Origin: Rhizobium sp. BK196
GTDB taxonomy: Bacteria > Pseudomonadota > Alphaproteobacteria > Rhizobiales > Rhizobiaceae
Assembly (NCBI RefSeq): GCF_014193255.1
Contig: NZ_JACHZB010000004.1
Coordinates: forward strand, 372,001 to 436,000
Length of the DNA: 64,000 nt
Reading direction: 5' to 3'
Numbering within the stretch: position 1 is the stretch's first letter; each line of letters begins with the position of its first letter. Positions 17,411 through 25,891 of the stretch are shown here, piece by piece. The translations under genes were made by a program, and so were the position numbers. The notes under the pieces are model-generated. The model was not told where the DNA came from. It searched no databases and worked only from the letters and a program-made list of their open reading frames with translations.

Positions 17411-18039
17411 GCACACGTATCGATGACATTGTCGGCGAGGTTCTCGTCCGCGCCGGCGATGCCAAACGTTTCCTGATCGCCGTCGCCGGGCCGCCGGGTG
17501 CGGGAAAGTCGACGATGGCCGACAATCTGGCCGTCGCGCTGAAGGCCAGAGGCGAAAGCGCCGAAGTGCTGCCGATGGATGGCTTCCACATGGACAATGC
17601 CATCCTGATCGAACGCGGCCTCCTGGCGCGCAAAGGTATTCCCGAAACCTTCGATGTTCGCGGGTTTCTCGATATCATCCGCGCTGTCAGGCGGGCCGAC
17701 CAGGAGGTTCTGGTGCCGGTCTTTGATCGCTCGCGCGAACTCGCCATCGCGTCGGCCCGCGCCATTTCCCCCGATCATCGCTTCATCATCGTCGAAGGCA
17801 ATTACCTGCTGTTTTCGCTGGGCAAATGGGCCGAACTCGAAGGCGTGTTCGATTTTTCGGTGATGCTGGCACCGCCGATCGATGTGCTGGAAGAGCGGCT
17901 CTGGGATCGCTGGCGCGGCTATAAGCTGACCGAGGAAGAAGCAAGCGCCAAAGTCTACGGCAACGACCTGCCGAACGGCCGTCTCATTCTCGAAAATCGT
18001 CGGCCTGCCGACATCACATTGGAAATCGCGCTGGCCTGA
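17407..18039 (+). CDS. frcK: FrcK, P-loop kinase of the fructose operon
   Basis: This is a 210-residue P-loop kinase of the uridine kinase/pantothenate kinase-like family. Walker A GPPGAGKST lies at residues 28-36, and a substrate segment MDGFHMDN follows. The C-terminus ends with ENRRPADITLEIA. FrcK is the last frc gene in S. meliloti and is proposed to phosphorylate the imported sugar, though it is not strictly needed for uptake there. The four-base overlap with frcA implies translational coupling. pyrC follows after 64 bases and may share the transcript. Confidence 0.88.
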   Translation: MSTRIDDIVGEVLVRAGDAKRFLIAVAGPPGAGKSTMADNLAVALKARGESAEVLPMDGFHMDNAILIERGLLARKGIPETFDVRGFLDIIRAVRRADQEVLVPVFDRSRELAIASARAISPDHRFIIVEGNYLLFSLGKWAELEGVFDFSVMLAPPIDVLEERLWDRWRGYKLTEEEASAKVYGNDLPNGRLILENRRPADITLEIALA

Positions 18040-18103
18040 ACAGTTGTTTCCGCACCGGTGTTGATGCTATCGAGGCGAAACCCGCATCGCTTCGGAGGCT
18101 CCC

Positions 18104-19144
18104 ATGCAATCGATCACCATCCGCCGTCCTGACGACTGGCATCTGCATCTGCGCGACGGCGCCATGCTGGAAGGTGTGATCGGAGATACGAGCAGCACCT
18201 TCGCCCGCGCCATCATCATGCCGAACCTGGTGCCGCCCGTCGTCACGACCGCTGATGCGGCCGCCTATCGCGACCGTATCATGAAGGCGCTTCCGGCTGG
18301 CCATCGCTTCCAGCCGCTGATGACGCTCTATCTGACCGAGCATACGAGCCCCGACGACGTGGAAGAGGGAAAGAAGAGCGGGCTCATCACCGCCGTCAAG
18401 CTTTACCCGGCCGGCGCCACCACCAATTCGCATGGCGGCGTGCGTGACATGGAAAAGGCGATGCCGGTGCTGGAGCGCATGGCGAAGATCGGCCTGCCGC
18501 TCTGCGTCCACGGTGAGGTGACGACGCCTGATGTCGATATCTTCGATCGCGAGGCCGTCTTCATCGAGACCGTGCTCGATCCGCTGCGCCGGCGCTTGCC
18601 CGAGCTGAAGGTGACGATGGAGCACGTGACGACATCTGATGGTATCGACTACATCAAGGCGGCCAAAGGCAATCTCGCCGGCTCGATCACTACGCATCAT
18701 CTGATCATCAACCGCAATGCCATCCTCGTCGGCGGCATCCGGCCTCATTATTACTGCCTGCCAGTCGCCAAACGCGAGACCCACCGGCTGGCCCTGCGCG
18801 CGGCCGCCACCGGGGCCGATCCGCGCTTCTTCCTCGGCACGGATTCCGCCCCGCATGTCGATCCGCTGAAGGAATGCGCCTGCGGCTGTGCCGGCATCTA
18901 CACCTCGATCAATACGATGAGCTGCCTTGCTCATGTGTTCGAGGAGGAGGGTGCTCTGGAACGCCTCGAAGCTTTCGCGTCGCTGAACGGCCCCGCTTGG
19001 TACGGCTTGCCGCCGAACGAGGAACGCATCACCCTGTCCCGGCATGCCGAGCCAATCTTCTTTCCCGCCAAGGTAGAAACAGGCGCCGGCTCGGTGACCG
19101 TCTTCGATCCGATGTTTCCGCTTCATTGGCAGGTGATGGCGTAG
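18104..19144 (+). CDS. pyrC: Dihydroorotase
   Basis: This is a 346-residue class II dihydroorotase, which closes N-carbamoyl-aspartate to dihydroorotate in pyrimidine synthesis. All the metal-site motifs are present: HLHLRDG near the N-terminus, the carboxylated Lys in [16 protein letters not shown], the His in SITTHHL, and the catalytic Asp in GTDSAPH. The length is normal for E. coli-type PyrC. It follows frcK with a GGAGG site. pyrE lies 4 kb further on. Confidence 0.95.
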   Translation: MQSITIRRPDDWHLHLRDGAMLEGVIGDTSSTFARAIIMPNLVPPVVTTADAAAYRDRIMKALPAGHRFQPLMTLYLTEHTSPDDVEEGKKSGLITAVKLYPAGATTNSHGGVRDMEKAMPVLERMAKIGLPLCVHGEVTTPDVDIFDREAVFIETVLDPLRRRLPELKVTMEHVTTSDGIDYIKAAKGNLAGSITTHHLIINRNAILVGGIRPHYYCLPVAKRETHRLALRAAATGADPRFFLGTDSAPHVDPLKECACGCAGIYTSINTMSCLAHVFEEEGALERLEAFASLNGPAWYGLPPNEERITLSRHAEPIFFPAKVETGAGSVTVFDPMFPLHWQVMA

Positions 19145-19165
19145 GTGCTACGTCAGTATTTTCTA

Positions 19166-19191
19166 TTTTAAATCGAATATTCGTTTTAAAT
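19166..19191. repeat. AT-rich palindrome between pyrC and the diguanylate cyclase gene
   Basis: The palindrome CGAATATTCG (19174-19183) is flanked on both sides by TTTTAAAT, so 22 of 26 bases are symmetric. It lies about 140 bases before the next start codon and may be an operator. There is no T-run, so it is not a terminator. Confidence 0.45.
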
Positions 19192-19329
19192 TCCGGCGCG
19201 ACGTTAGACGCGTAACATTTTTATTGTGCGATGCATCATTTGTTAACGGATGCATAAGACATTCCTCATCGCAAAGCCCATCAGCTGCCAATATCCTCTG
19301 GCGCGACAATAGCTGCGGAGACTGAAAGC

Positions 19330-20508
19330 ATGATGCTTGACTACAACTCCCTCCTGCTGGCGCTGGGTGTGTCGGCGGCATGTCTCGCCGTGACATTGAT
19401 GGGCAGTTGGCTCGTCCGTCGGGCCGAAACCGTGCTGCTCACTGCCACCATCGGTCTCGTCCTCGTCGTCAGCGGCATTTTTGCTTACAGCGCCTATGTG
19501 AGTAAGCCGGAGCTATCGTTCGGCATCGCCAATTTCGTGCTGTTTCATGCCGGGTTTGCCACCATATGGGGTGCAGGCAAGCAGTTTCTTACCGGGCGCC
19601 TGGTGATACCGGCCATCGCAGTCCGGGCTTTGGCGGCGATGGTCTTCTCCACTGTGCCGATGCTATTAGGTTATGACGGCCTGGCCTTCATCGCCGACAA
19701 TCTTGCCATCGCCCTGCTGCTCTTTGCTACCGCCAGGCAATATTGGCTCGCGCGCGCCGAAGCGCCGGCGCCGCTCCTCGGGATTGCTGCGCTCTATACG
19801 CTGACGGCCATCTCCTTCGTTCTCTGCGCCGCCGTGCTGATCTCCGAAGGAAAGCTCGTGCTCGGAAAGGCGCCCAGCAATTGGGCGGAAGATCTGAGCC
19901 TCGCCGTCTGTATCGCGGGCATGACAGGGATTGGCGCGCTGTCGCTGGCATTGCATCAGTGGCGGCTCGCCGCCCGTCATCGGCTCGAGGCGATTACCGA
20001 CCCGCTGACCGGTTTGCTCAACCGCCGCGCGCTGTTCGATCAATACGGCACGCGTCCCATGGACCCGACCACCGCCGTCATCGTCTTCGATATAGATCAT
20101 TTCAAATCCGTCAACGACCGTTATGGCCATGCCACGGGCGATCGCGTGCTCAAGATCTTCGCCGACGAACTTTCGGCCAATTGCCACACCGACGATACCG
20201 TCGCGCGGCTCGGTGGCGAAGAATTTGCGCTGGTGCTGAAGGAGAGCATGCCCGGCCGGGCGGAAGTCGCCGCCGAACGTATCCGCAAGGCCTTCGAGGC
20301 GCGCGAGATCCCCACCGACGACGAGGTGCTCAAATGCACTGTCAGCGTCGGCGTCGCGCCCTGCCGCGCCAAGCCGCTGGACTTTGACTCCATGCTGAGT
20401 GCTGCCGACAAGGCGCTCTACGTCGCCAAGCGCGCCGGCCGCAATCGCGTCGAACTCGCCGGCCACCTGCATTCGGTACCGTCAGGCTTCGCGCGATCGG
20501 CCTCTTGA
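19330..20508 (+). CDS. Membrane diguanylate cyclase (GGDEF)
   Basis: This is a 392-residue protein that should make c-di-GMP from two GTP. Residues 1-215 hold about six to seven transmembrane helices forming a sensor. The GGDEF domain starts near ITDPLTGLLNRRALF and has an intact GGEEF active site (residues 295-299). The usual inhibitory RxxD site before it is absent (HTDD), so product inhibition through that site is not expected. It stands alone behind an AT-rich palindrome. The signal is unknown. Confidence 0.92.
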   Translation: MMLDYNSLLLALGVSAACLAVTLMGSWLVRRAETVLLTATIGLVLVVSGIFAYSAYVSKPELSFGIANFVLFHAGFATIWGAGKQFLTGRLVIPAIAVRALAAMVFSTVPMLLGYDGLAFIADNLAIALLLFATARQYWLARAEAPAPLLGIAALYTLTAISFVLCAAVLISEGKLVLGKAPSNWAEDLSLAVCIAGMTGIGALSLALHQWRLAARHRLEAITDPLTGLLNRRALFDQYGTRPMDPTTAVIVFDIDHFKSVNDRYGHATGDRVLKIFADELSANCHTDDTVARLGGEEFALVLKESMPGRAEVAAERIRKAFEAREIPTDDEVLKCTVSVGVAPCRAKPLDFDSMLSAADKALYVAKRAGRNRVELAGHLHSVPSGFARSAS

Positions 20509-20693
20509 TCGTTCTCTCAACCTTTCATAAGCTGATAGCCGGTCGGATGCAGCCAGCCGCCCCGCGATGCGCAAGCATTATGGTGAATGCATCCAAATCC
20601 ACCTTCACATCCTTGCTCTCGGCAATCGATGGCGAACGGGTCAGCAGATGCGGGCACTGATCTTCCTGTTTGCCGCCGACGGAAGGATGAACA

Positions 20694-21230
20694 ATGCGCG
20701 ATTTTCGCGATGCCAAGCTTATGGCAAAAACACTTCGGCAGGCGCTTGCCGATCGTGATATTTCCCTCACCCACAGTGAAACCCTGGAGATCGTCGCCAG
20801 ACAATTCGGCTTCGACCAGTGGAACATTCTTTCCGCAAAGCTGGACGAGGCCGAAGGTGTGAAATCGGCTGCAGGCATCGAGCCGCCGGTACCGATCTTC
20901 CGCATTTTCTCGGTCGAGAAAGCCATGGAATTTTATTGCGGCTTTCTGGGTTTCGCCTTGGATTGGGAGCATCGTTTCGGCGAGAATTTTCCGCTGTATT
21001 GCCAGGTTTCGCGCGAGAAAATGCAATTGCATTTGAGCGAGCATTCCGGCGATGCAAGCCCCGGCGCCCGGGCCTTCGTGCGGGTGAAGAATATCAGCGC
21101 CTATCAGGCCGAACTCACCGCCAGGAACTACCGCTACATGAAACCGGGTGTCGAGGAAGCGCCCTGGGGCCTGGAAATGACCGTCATCGACCCCTTCAGC
21201 AACCGCATCACCTTCTGCCAGCAGATATAG
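20694..21230 (+). CDS. Glyoxalase-superfamily protein with N-terminal helical domain
   Basis: This is a 178-residue protein. Residues 1-55 resemble the helical region found before some glyoxalase-related proteins (FRDAKLMAKTLRQALAD, then a GFDQWNIL segment). Residues 60-178 are a VOC-fold domain similar to bleomycin-resistance proteins (IFRIFSVEKAMEFYCGFLGF ... LEMTVIDPFSNRITFCQ). An AAGGA site lies seven bases before the ATG. Its stop is one base from the end of the convergent GST gene. Substrate or resistance function is unknown. Confidence 0.8.
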   Translation: MRDFRDAKLMAKTLRQALADRDISLTHSETLEIVARQFGFDQWNILSAKLDEAEGVKSAAGIEPPVPIFRIFSVEKAMEFYCGFLGFALDWEHRFGENFPLYCQVSREKMQLHLSEHSGDASPGARAFVRVKNISAYQAELTARNYRYMKPGVEEAPWGLEMTVIDPFSNRITFCQQI

Positions 21231-21231
21231 T

Positions 21232-21873
21232 CTACAGCTCCGCGCGGGCGCCGGAATGCGGATCGAGGCTATAGGGATAGACCGGATAGCCGGGGCCGAT
21301 GGCATCTCGAACGCGATCGCACCAGGCAGCAAACGCCGGATAGGCTGCGAGAGGAAAGCCGCAATCCCCAGCCCGATGGCTGTAGGCATAGACCGCAATA
21401 TCGGCGATGGTCAGCTCCTCGCCGACAAGAAACCGGCTGTCGGCGAGGCCGCGTTCGAGTGCGGCGAGAGCGCGGGTTGCGGCTTCGCGCTTCCCCGTAA
21501 TCATGCTCTGGTTACGCTCCAGCCGTCCCGTCAACGTCCAGAAGCGCAGCGAGCCGATGACAGGCTCGACATGATATTGTTCGAAGAACAGCCATTGCAT
21601 GACCTTCGCGCGTTCGTAGCTGTCAGATGGCAGAAAGCGTGTGCCCTCGGCGAGATAGGTGAGGATTGCATTGGATTCGGCGATCGCGCGCCCATCATCG
21701 AGTTCGAGAACCGGGATGGCGCCGACCGGATTGAGCTTCAGGAACGCCTCGGTACGGCTCTCACCCTCAAAGATCGAGACATTCCGGCTGCTGTAGGGCA
21801 TTTCGAGCAGGCCGAGCAAAACCCTTACCTTCCAGCCATTTTGCGACGGCAGATAATCATGAAGTGTGAGCAT
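21232..21873 (-). CDS. Glutathione S-transferase
   Basis: This is a 213-residue cytosolic GST. It has a thioredoxin-fold N-domain (LHDYLPSQNGWKVRVLLGLL, with the cis-Pro region NPVGAIPVLELDDG and ESNAILTYLAEGT) and an all-helical C-domain with the ADIAVYAYSH segment. The start at 21873 has GGAGGGG upstream; the longer frame towards 21972 is not supported. It lies downstream of the DUF1772 gene on the same strand and probably shares the TetR-controlled promoter at 22477-22527. A detoxification role is likely. Confidence 0.88.
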   Translation of the reverse strand: MLTLHDYLPSQNGWKVRVLLGLLEMPYSSRNVSIFEGESRTEAFLKLNPVGAIPVLELDDGRAIAESNAILTYLAEGTRFLPSDSYERAKVMQWLFFEQYHVEPVIGSLRFWTLTGRLERNQSMITGKREAATRALAALERGLADSRFLVGEELTIADIAVYAYSHRAGDCGFPLAAYPAFAAWCDRVRDAIGPGYPVYPYSLDPHSGARAEL

Positions 21874-21972
21874 GGCGGTCCCCTCCGCTCCAACCGGCTG
21901 ATGTTCGCATACTGGCTCGAAGCCGGCCACCCGATTCCTGACGGTGCGTTGGATCGTTCGGCAAGCAGTCAC

Positions 21973-22455
21973 TCAGACGAGCATCAGTGCGCGCACGAAG
22001 GCGATGGAGGCAAGCAGCGAGGCGATGGTCCTCACGTGGTTCCACCAGGTCCAGTCCCTGAGATAGGCGGTCCAGAGTTCGACTGCATCCGGCCCGTTGC
22101 CGCTGACCTTGTCCAGCGCATCGTTCATCGGCACGTTGAAAACGATGGTCGAGACGAAGGATGCGAGGACATAAAGGGCGGAGCCCGCGAGCATCATCGA
22201 GGAAGCGCCGGCGCGCCAGTTCACGAAAGCGAGCACTGCGATCACGACGCAGAGGATCGCGGTCGGCACGAAGAGCAGCATGAAGGGCGAGCGCACGATG
22301 GTGACATTGATCGAGTTCATCGCCGCGATGCCTTGTTCCGCTGGAATGCGCGAGAATGCCGTCATGATGAAGGTCGAAAACGCGAAGAAGATACCGGCGA
22401 CAAGGCCGCTGCCGATCGCGGCGGCAACAAGCGACAGGACGAGAACAATCTGCAT
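21973..22455 (-). CDS. DUF1772 (anthrone oxygenase-like) membrane protein
   Basis: This is a 160-residue protein with four hydrophobic segments and the DUF1772 features: GLVAGIFFAFSTFIM near the N-terminus, the central FNVPMNDAL, and WNHVRTIASLLA towards the end. Homologues include fungal anthrone oxygenases; the bacterial function is unclear. It is divergent from a TetR regulator, with a long palindrome between them, and has a GGAGGAG site. The GST follows 99 bases downstream, which suggests an inducible stress or detoxification unit. Confidence 0.82.
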   Translation of the reverse strand: MQIVLVLSLVAAAIGSGLVAGIFFAFSTFIMTAFSRIPAEQGIAAMNSINVTIVRSPFMLLFVPTAILCVVIAVLAFVNWRAGASSMMLAGSALYVLASFVSTIVFNVPMNDALDKVSGNGPDAVELWTAYLRDWTWWNHVRTIASLLASIAFVRALMLV

Positions 22456-22476
22456 GTCGAAACTCCTCCTTCGTTT

Positions 22477-22527
22477 AAAATAAGAGAAACTCTCTCATTT
22501 GCAAAATGAGATAATCTCTCTTATTTT
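22477..22527. promoter_or_regulatory. 51-bp palindromic operator for the divergent TetR regulator
   Basis: The outer arms AAAATAAGAGA (22477-22487) and TCTCTTATTTT (22517-22527) and the inner arms CTCATTT (22494-22500) and AAATGAG (22504-22510) share one centre at 22502. The span fills the divergent promoter between the DUF1772 and TetR genes and could bind two TetR dimers. Confidence 0.75.
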
Positions 22528-22555
22528 CATTGTCAATGACCGAAGGAATCGAAAG

Positions 22556-23209
22556 ATGGCGGAAGAGATGGTTGCAGGACGCAGGCGCCATCAGGAGCCG
22601 ATCGGCCAACCGCGCCGCATCCCGAGCCAGCAGCGTGGCCGCGAACGCTTCGAAAAGATCCTGACGGTTGCCTCCGAGCTCATCGAAAAGAACGGCAGCG
22701 ATGCTCTGAAGATGAGCGAAATTGTTGAAAAGGCTGGGCTTTCCTTCGGTGCCCTCTACCAATACTTTCCGGACAAGACGTCGATCATCCGCACGCTCGC
22801 CGAACGCTTCAACGAGGAAGGCCGTCGATGCGTGGCTGGCGAACTGGCCAAGGTGACGGATGCGGACAATCTGCGCATTGCGCTCTCAGTCATCGCCGAT
22901 GAATATTACGCCTTCTTCCGCCGCGAGCCGGTCATGCGCGATATCTGGCATGCGACCCACACGGACAAGCTTCTTCAGGAAGTCGATGCCGAAGACATGG
23001 AATTCCATGCGCAGGCCTTGCTTTCAGTGTTACAACACCTGTGGCCGGCGCGGCCCGAGGCCGAGCTTCTCGCCATCGCCCGGCTGACGATGCAGCTTCT
23101 TGCTGCTGCCGTCCGTTATGCGGTTTCGCTGGATGAGGAAGAGGGTGCGCAGGCGATCGCTCTCTTCAAGAAGATGCAGGTTGCGGATATCGGCCGGCTG
23201 CTTGGCTGA
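22556..23209 (+). CDS. TetR-family transcriptional regulator
   Basis: This is a 217-residue regulator with a TetR HTH (RFEKILTVASELIEKNGSDA, then MSEIVEKAGLSFGALYQYFPDKTSI). The start at 22556 has AAGGAA upstream, and the earlier in-frame ATG at 22499 lies inside the operator. The C-terminal helical ligand domain is of normal size. It probably represses its own gene and the divergent DUF1772-GST unit through the symmetric site at 22477-22527. Confidence 0.9.
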   Translation: MAEEMVAGRRRHQEPIGQPRRIPSQQRGRERFEKILTVASELIEKNGSDALKMSEIVEKAGLSFGALYQYFPDKTSIIRTLAERFNEEGRRCVAGELAKVTDADNLRIALSVIADEYYAFFRREPVMRDIWHATHTDKLLQEVDAEDMEFHAQALLSVLQHLWPARPEAELLAIARLTMQLLAAAVRYAVSLDEEEGAQAIALFKKMQVADIGRLLG

Positions 23210-23284
23210 CGGTCTTCTTCCGTCTGGAAACCGGCCGCTCTTGCTGCTATTGCCGCTGGAACGTCAGCCGAAGGAGAGAGCCGC

Positions 23285-23980
23285 ATGATCCAGACCACAT
23301 TCCCCGATCGCGCCGTGATGGCAGAGCTGCTGGCAAAGATGCTCTGGGAGATCAAGGCTGTGCATTTCAATGCCGAGACGCCCTATAAGTACGCCTCGGG
23401 CATCATGAGCCCCGTCTATATCGATTGCCGCAAGCTCCTGTCCTTCCCGCGTGTCCGCTCGACCGTGATGGATTTTGCCGCCAGCACCCTGTTGCGCGAT
23501 GCCGGTTTCGAGCAGTTCGATTGCATCGCCGGCGGCGAGACCGCGGGCATTCCCTTTGCCGCACTGCTTGCCGATCGTCTCGGCCTGCCGATGATCTATG
23601 TCCGCAAGAAGCCGAAGGGTCATGGCCGTAATGCGCAGATCGAAGGCGAGATGAAGGAAGGCGTCCGCGTTCTCGTCATCGAGGATCTGACGACGGCCGG
23701 CGGCAGCATGTTCACCTTCATCGATGCTGTCAGAGCCGCCGGCGGTGTCGTCGATCATGGCATTGCGCTCTTTTTCTACGGCATCTTCCCGGAGGCACAT
23801 CAGCGCTTTGCCAATGGCAAGGTCCAGCTCCATTATATCGCCACCTGGCGCGAGGTTCTGGCAATCGCCAGGCAGCAGAAGCTCTTCGACGACAGGACGC
23901 TGCAGGAGGTCGAGTCCTTCCTCGATGCGCCGCTCGCGTGGTCGGCAAGGAATGGTGGCGTGAGTGAGCTTTCGCTCTAG
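23285..23980 (+). CDS. pyrE: Orotate phosphoribosyltransferase
   Basis: This is a 231-residue type I PRTase, converting orotate and PRPP to OMP in pyrimidine synthesis. It has the PRPP-binding loop [14 protein letters not shown], the flexible-loop region with [17 protein letters not shown], and the N-terminal [18 protein letters not shown]. The length and C-terminal extension match rhizobial PyrE. A GAAGGAGAG site precedes the ATG. The PfkB kinase gene follows after 62 bases and is probably co-transcribed. Confidence 0.95.
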   Translation: MIQTTFPDRAVMAELLAKMLWEIKAVHFNAETPYKYASGIMSPVYIDCRKLLSFPRVRSTVMDFAASTLLRDAGFEQFDCIAGGETAGIPFAALLADRLGLPMIYVRKKPKGHGRNAQIEGEMKEGVRVLVIEDLTTAGGSMFTFIDAVRAAGGVVDHGIALFFYGIFPEAHQRFANGKVQLHYIATWREVLAIARQQKLFDDRTLQEVESFLDAPLAWSARNGGVSELSL

Positions 23981-24042
23981 CCTTTTGACAAAAGCTCGCT
24001 TAATCGATTGAAGAACGTGCAAGTTCTGTTGGGAGGAATTCG

Positions 24043-24969
24043 ATGATTTTGTGCTGCGGCGAGGCCCTGATCGACATGCTGCCGAGGGATACGACCCTTG
24101 GCGAAAAGGGCTTTGCGCCCTATGCCGGCGGCGCGATCTTCAACACGGCGATTGCGCTCGGTCGTCTCGGTATCCCGACAGCCTTCTTCACTGGCATTGC
24201 CGATGACATGATGGGCGAAATCCTGCTCGATACGCTGAAGGCGAGCAATGTCGATTACAGCCCTTGCGCCATCACGCAGCGCCCCTCGACGATCGCTTTC
24301 GTCAAGCTCGTCAACGGCCAGGCGACCTATGCCTTTTACGACGAGGGCACGGCCGGCCGCATGATCACCACAGATGATCTGCCCACCCTCGGTGATGATT
24401 GCGAAGCCCTGCATTTCGGCGCAATCAGCCTGATCCCGAGCCCCTGCGGCGAAACCTACGAAGCGCTGCTCGACCGCGAAGCTGCAAAGCGCGTCATCTC
24501 ACTCGACCCGAACATCCGTCCCGGCTTCATCAAGGACAAGGCCGCGCATATGGCCCGCATCAAGCGCATGGCGGCCAAGTCCGATATCGTGAAATTCTCC
24601 GACGAAGATCTCGAATGGTTCGGCCTCGAAGGCGACCATGATGCGCTGGCCGCCCACTGGCTGAACCACGGCGTCAAGCTCGTCGTCATCACCAAGGGTG
24701 CGGAAGGCGCCACCGGCTACACCAATGCGCGCAAGGTCACCGTGCCGAGCGAGCGCGTCACTGTCGTCGATACGGTCGGCGCAGGCGACACGTTCGATGC
24801 CGGTGTCCTCGCCTCGCTGAAGATGGACAACCTGCTGACCAAGGCGCAGGTCGCCAATCTCGACGAGCAGGCCCTGCGCAATGCGCTGGCCCTCGGCGCC
24901 AAGGCTGCGGCTGTCACCGTCTCCCGCGCCGGCGCAAACCCGCCCTGGGCGCACGAAATCGGGCTCTGA
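24043..24969 (+). CDS. PfkB-family sugar kinase, probable fructokinase
   Basis: This is a 308-residue ribokinase/PfkB kinase. It begins with ILCCGEALIDMLP and has the glycine-rich YAGGAIFNTAIALGRLG and the ATP/anion-hole signature DTVGAGDTFDAGVL with the catalytic Asp. Homologous genes beside pyrE in rhizobia are annotated as fructokinase (frk). This fits a window that also holds the fructose importer FrcBCA and pgi, since imported fructose needs phosphorylation to fructose-6-phosphate. Other PfkB substrates cannot be excluded. It is convergent with the hydrolase gene, two bases apart. Confidence 0.87.
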   Translation: MILCCGEALIDMLPRDTTLGEKGFAPYAGGAIFNTAIALGRLGIPTAFFTGIADDMMGEILLDTLKASNVDYSPCAITQRPSTIAFVKLVNGQATYAFYDEGTAGRMITTDDLPTLGDDCEALHFGAISLIPSPCGETYEALLDREAAKRVISLDPNIRPGFIKDKAAHMARIKRMAAKSDIVKFSDEDLEWFGLEGDHDALAAHWLNHGVKLVVITKGAEGATGYTNARKVTVPSERVTVVDTVGAGDTFDAGVLASLKMDNLLTKAQVANLDEQALRNALALGAKAAAVTVSRAGANPPWAHEIGL

Positions 24970-24971
24970 GC

Positions 24972-25775
24972 TTATTCGATCCGATCAAGAAAAGCCCTGA
25001 CCTCGTGATTGAAGAGGTCCGGCTGCTGCAGCGGTGCGAAATGGCTGACACCGAGCATGAGCACGAATTCCGCATCCGGAATCGTCCTTGCCAGATAATC
25101 GGCATGCTCAGGCTTGATGAATTCGTCATGCTCGCCGAGCACGATGGAAACCGGCACCTTGATGCCGGCCAGCTGCTCCGCCGAATAATTGGGCTCCGTC
25201 GCCATCATCTTCGAGACATCGGCGACGAAGGCCTCGAAATGGTCGGGCGTTGCCGATAGCGCCTGATAGTCTTTCTTGTGACGGTTGAAGCAGCGGTCGA
25301 TGACCGGCGTCGCCTTGAATTCCTTGGTGCCGCCGGGGTCCATGTTGCAGGCGAAGAAGAAGACGCCGCAGACGCGGTCCGGGTGACGGTCGGCAAGGAT
25401 CAGCGACGTGCAGGCGCCGTCGCTCCAGCCGACGAAGGCCGCTTCCTCGATCCCGGCATGATCCATCACGGCCAGCACATCTGATGCCATCAGGTGATAG
25501 GTATAGGGACGGTCGTCACGCGTGCTGCGGCCATGACCGCGGCTGTCGATCACCACGACCCGGTGGCCGGCCTCGACGAGATCGGGAACCTGATAACCCC
25601 AGTTGCCGCTATTGCCGAGCCCGCCATGCAGAAGGATGACGGCCGGACCGGCGCCGTAACTCGCATACCAAATGCGCGCGCCTTCATTCTCGATGAAGCC
25701 CTCTTCGTTCGAGAGCGGTAATGGCAGCGCCCCCTCCGCTTCGAATTTCAGCAGCTCATCATCCGTTGCAGTCAT
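24972..25775 (-). CDS. Alpha/beta hydrolase
   Basis: This is a 267-residue hydrolase of the pimeloyl/haloperoxidase-like group. The oxyanion motif is LLHGGLGNSGNWG, the nucleophile elbow is GWSDGA with the catalytic Ser, the acid is in GEHDEF, and the His is in GVSHFAPLQQP. The start at 25775 follows an AGGAGA site; the longer frame upstream runs through the pgi terminator. The pgi terminator lies just upstream, so it should have its own promoter. The substrate is unknown. Confidence 0.87.
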   Translation of the reverse strand: MTATDDELLKFEAEGALPLPLSNEEGFIENEGARIWYASYGAGPAVILLHGGLGNSGNWGYQVPDLVEAGHRVVVIDSRGHGRSTRDDRPYTYHLMASDVLAVMDHAGIEEAAFVGWSDGACTSLILADRHPDRVCGVFFFACNMDPGGTKEFKATPVIDRCFNRHKKDYQALSATPDHFEAFVADVSKMMATEPNYSAEQLAGIKVPVSIVLGEHDEFIKPEHADYLARTIPDAEFVLMLGVSHFAPLQQPDLFNHEVRAFLDRIE

Positions 25776-25839
25776 GAGCTTCTCCTCTGTCACTCTCTCT
25801 ATAGACGACGAGATGCACTGCAATTCGACAGGGTCAAAT

Positions 25840-25868
25840 AAAAAAGCCCACCCGCATGGCGGATGGGC
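25840..25868 (-). terminator. Terminator of pgi
   Basis: On the minus strand the stem GCCCATCCGC/GCGGGTGGGC (25859-25868/25846-25855, one G-U pair) has a 3-base loop and is followed by six T's. It lies 24 bases after the pgi stop. Confidence 0.88.
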
Positions 25869-25891
25869 TTCGATAACAGCGTTCGCCAGGA

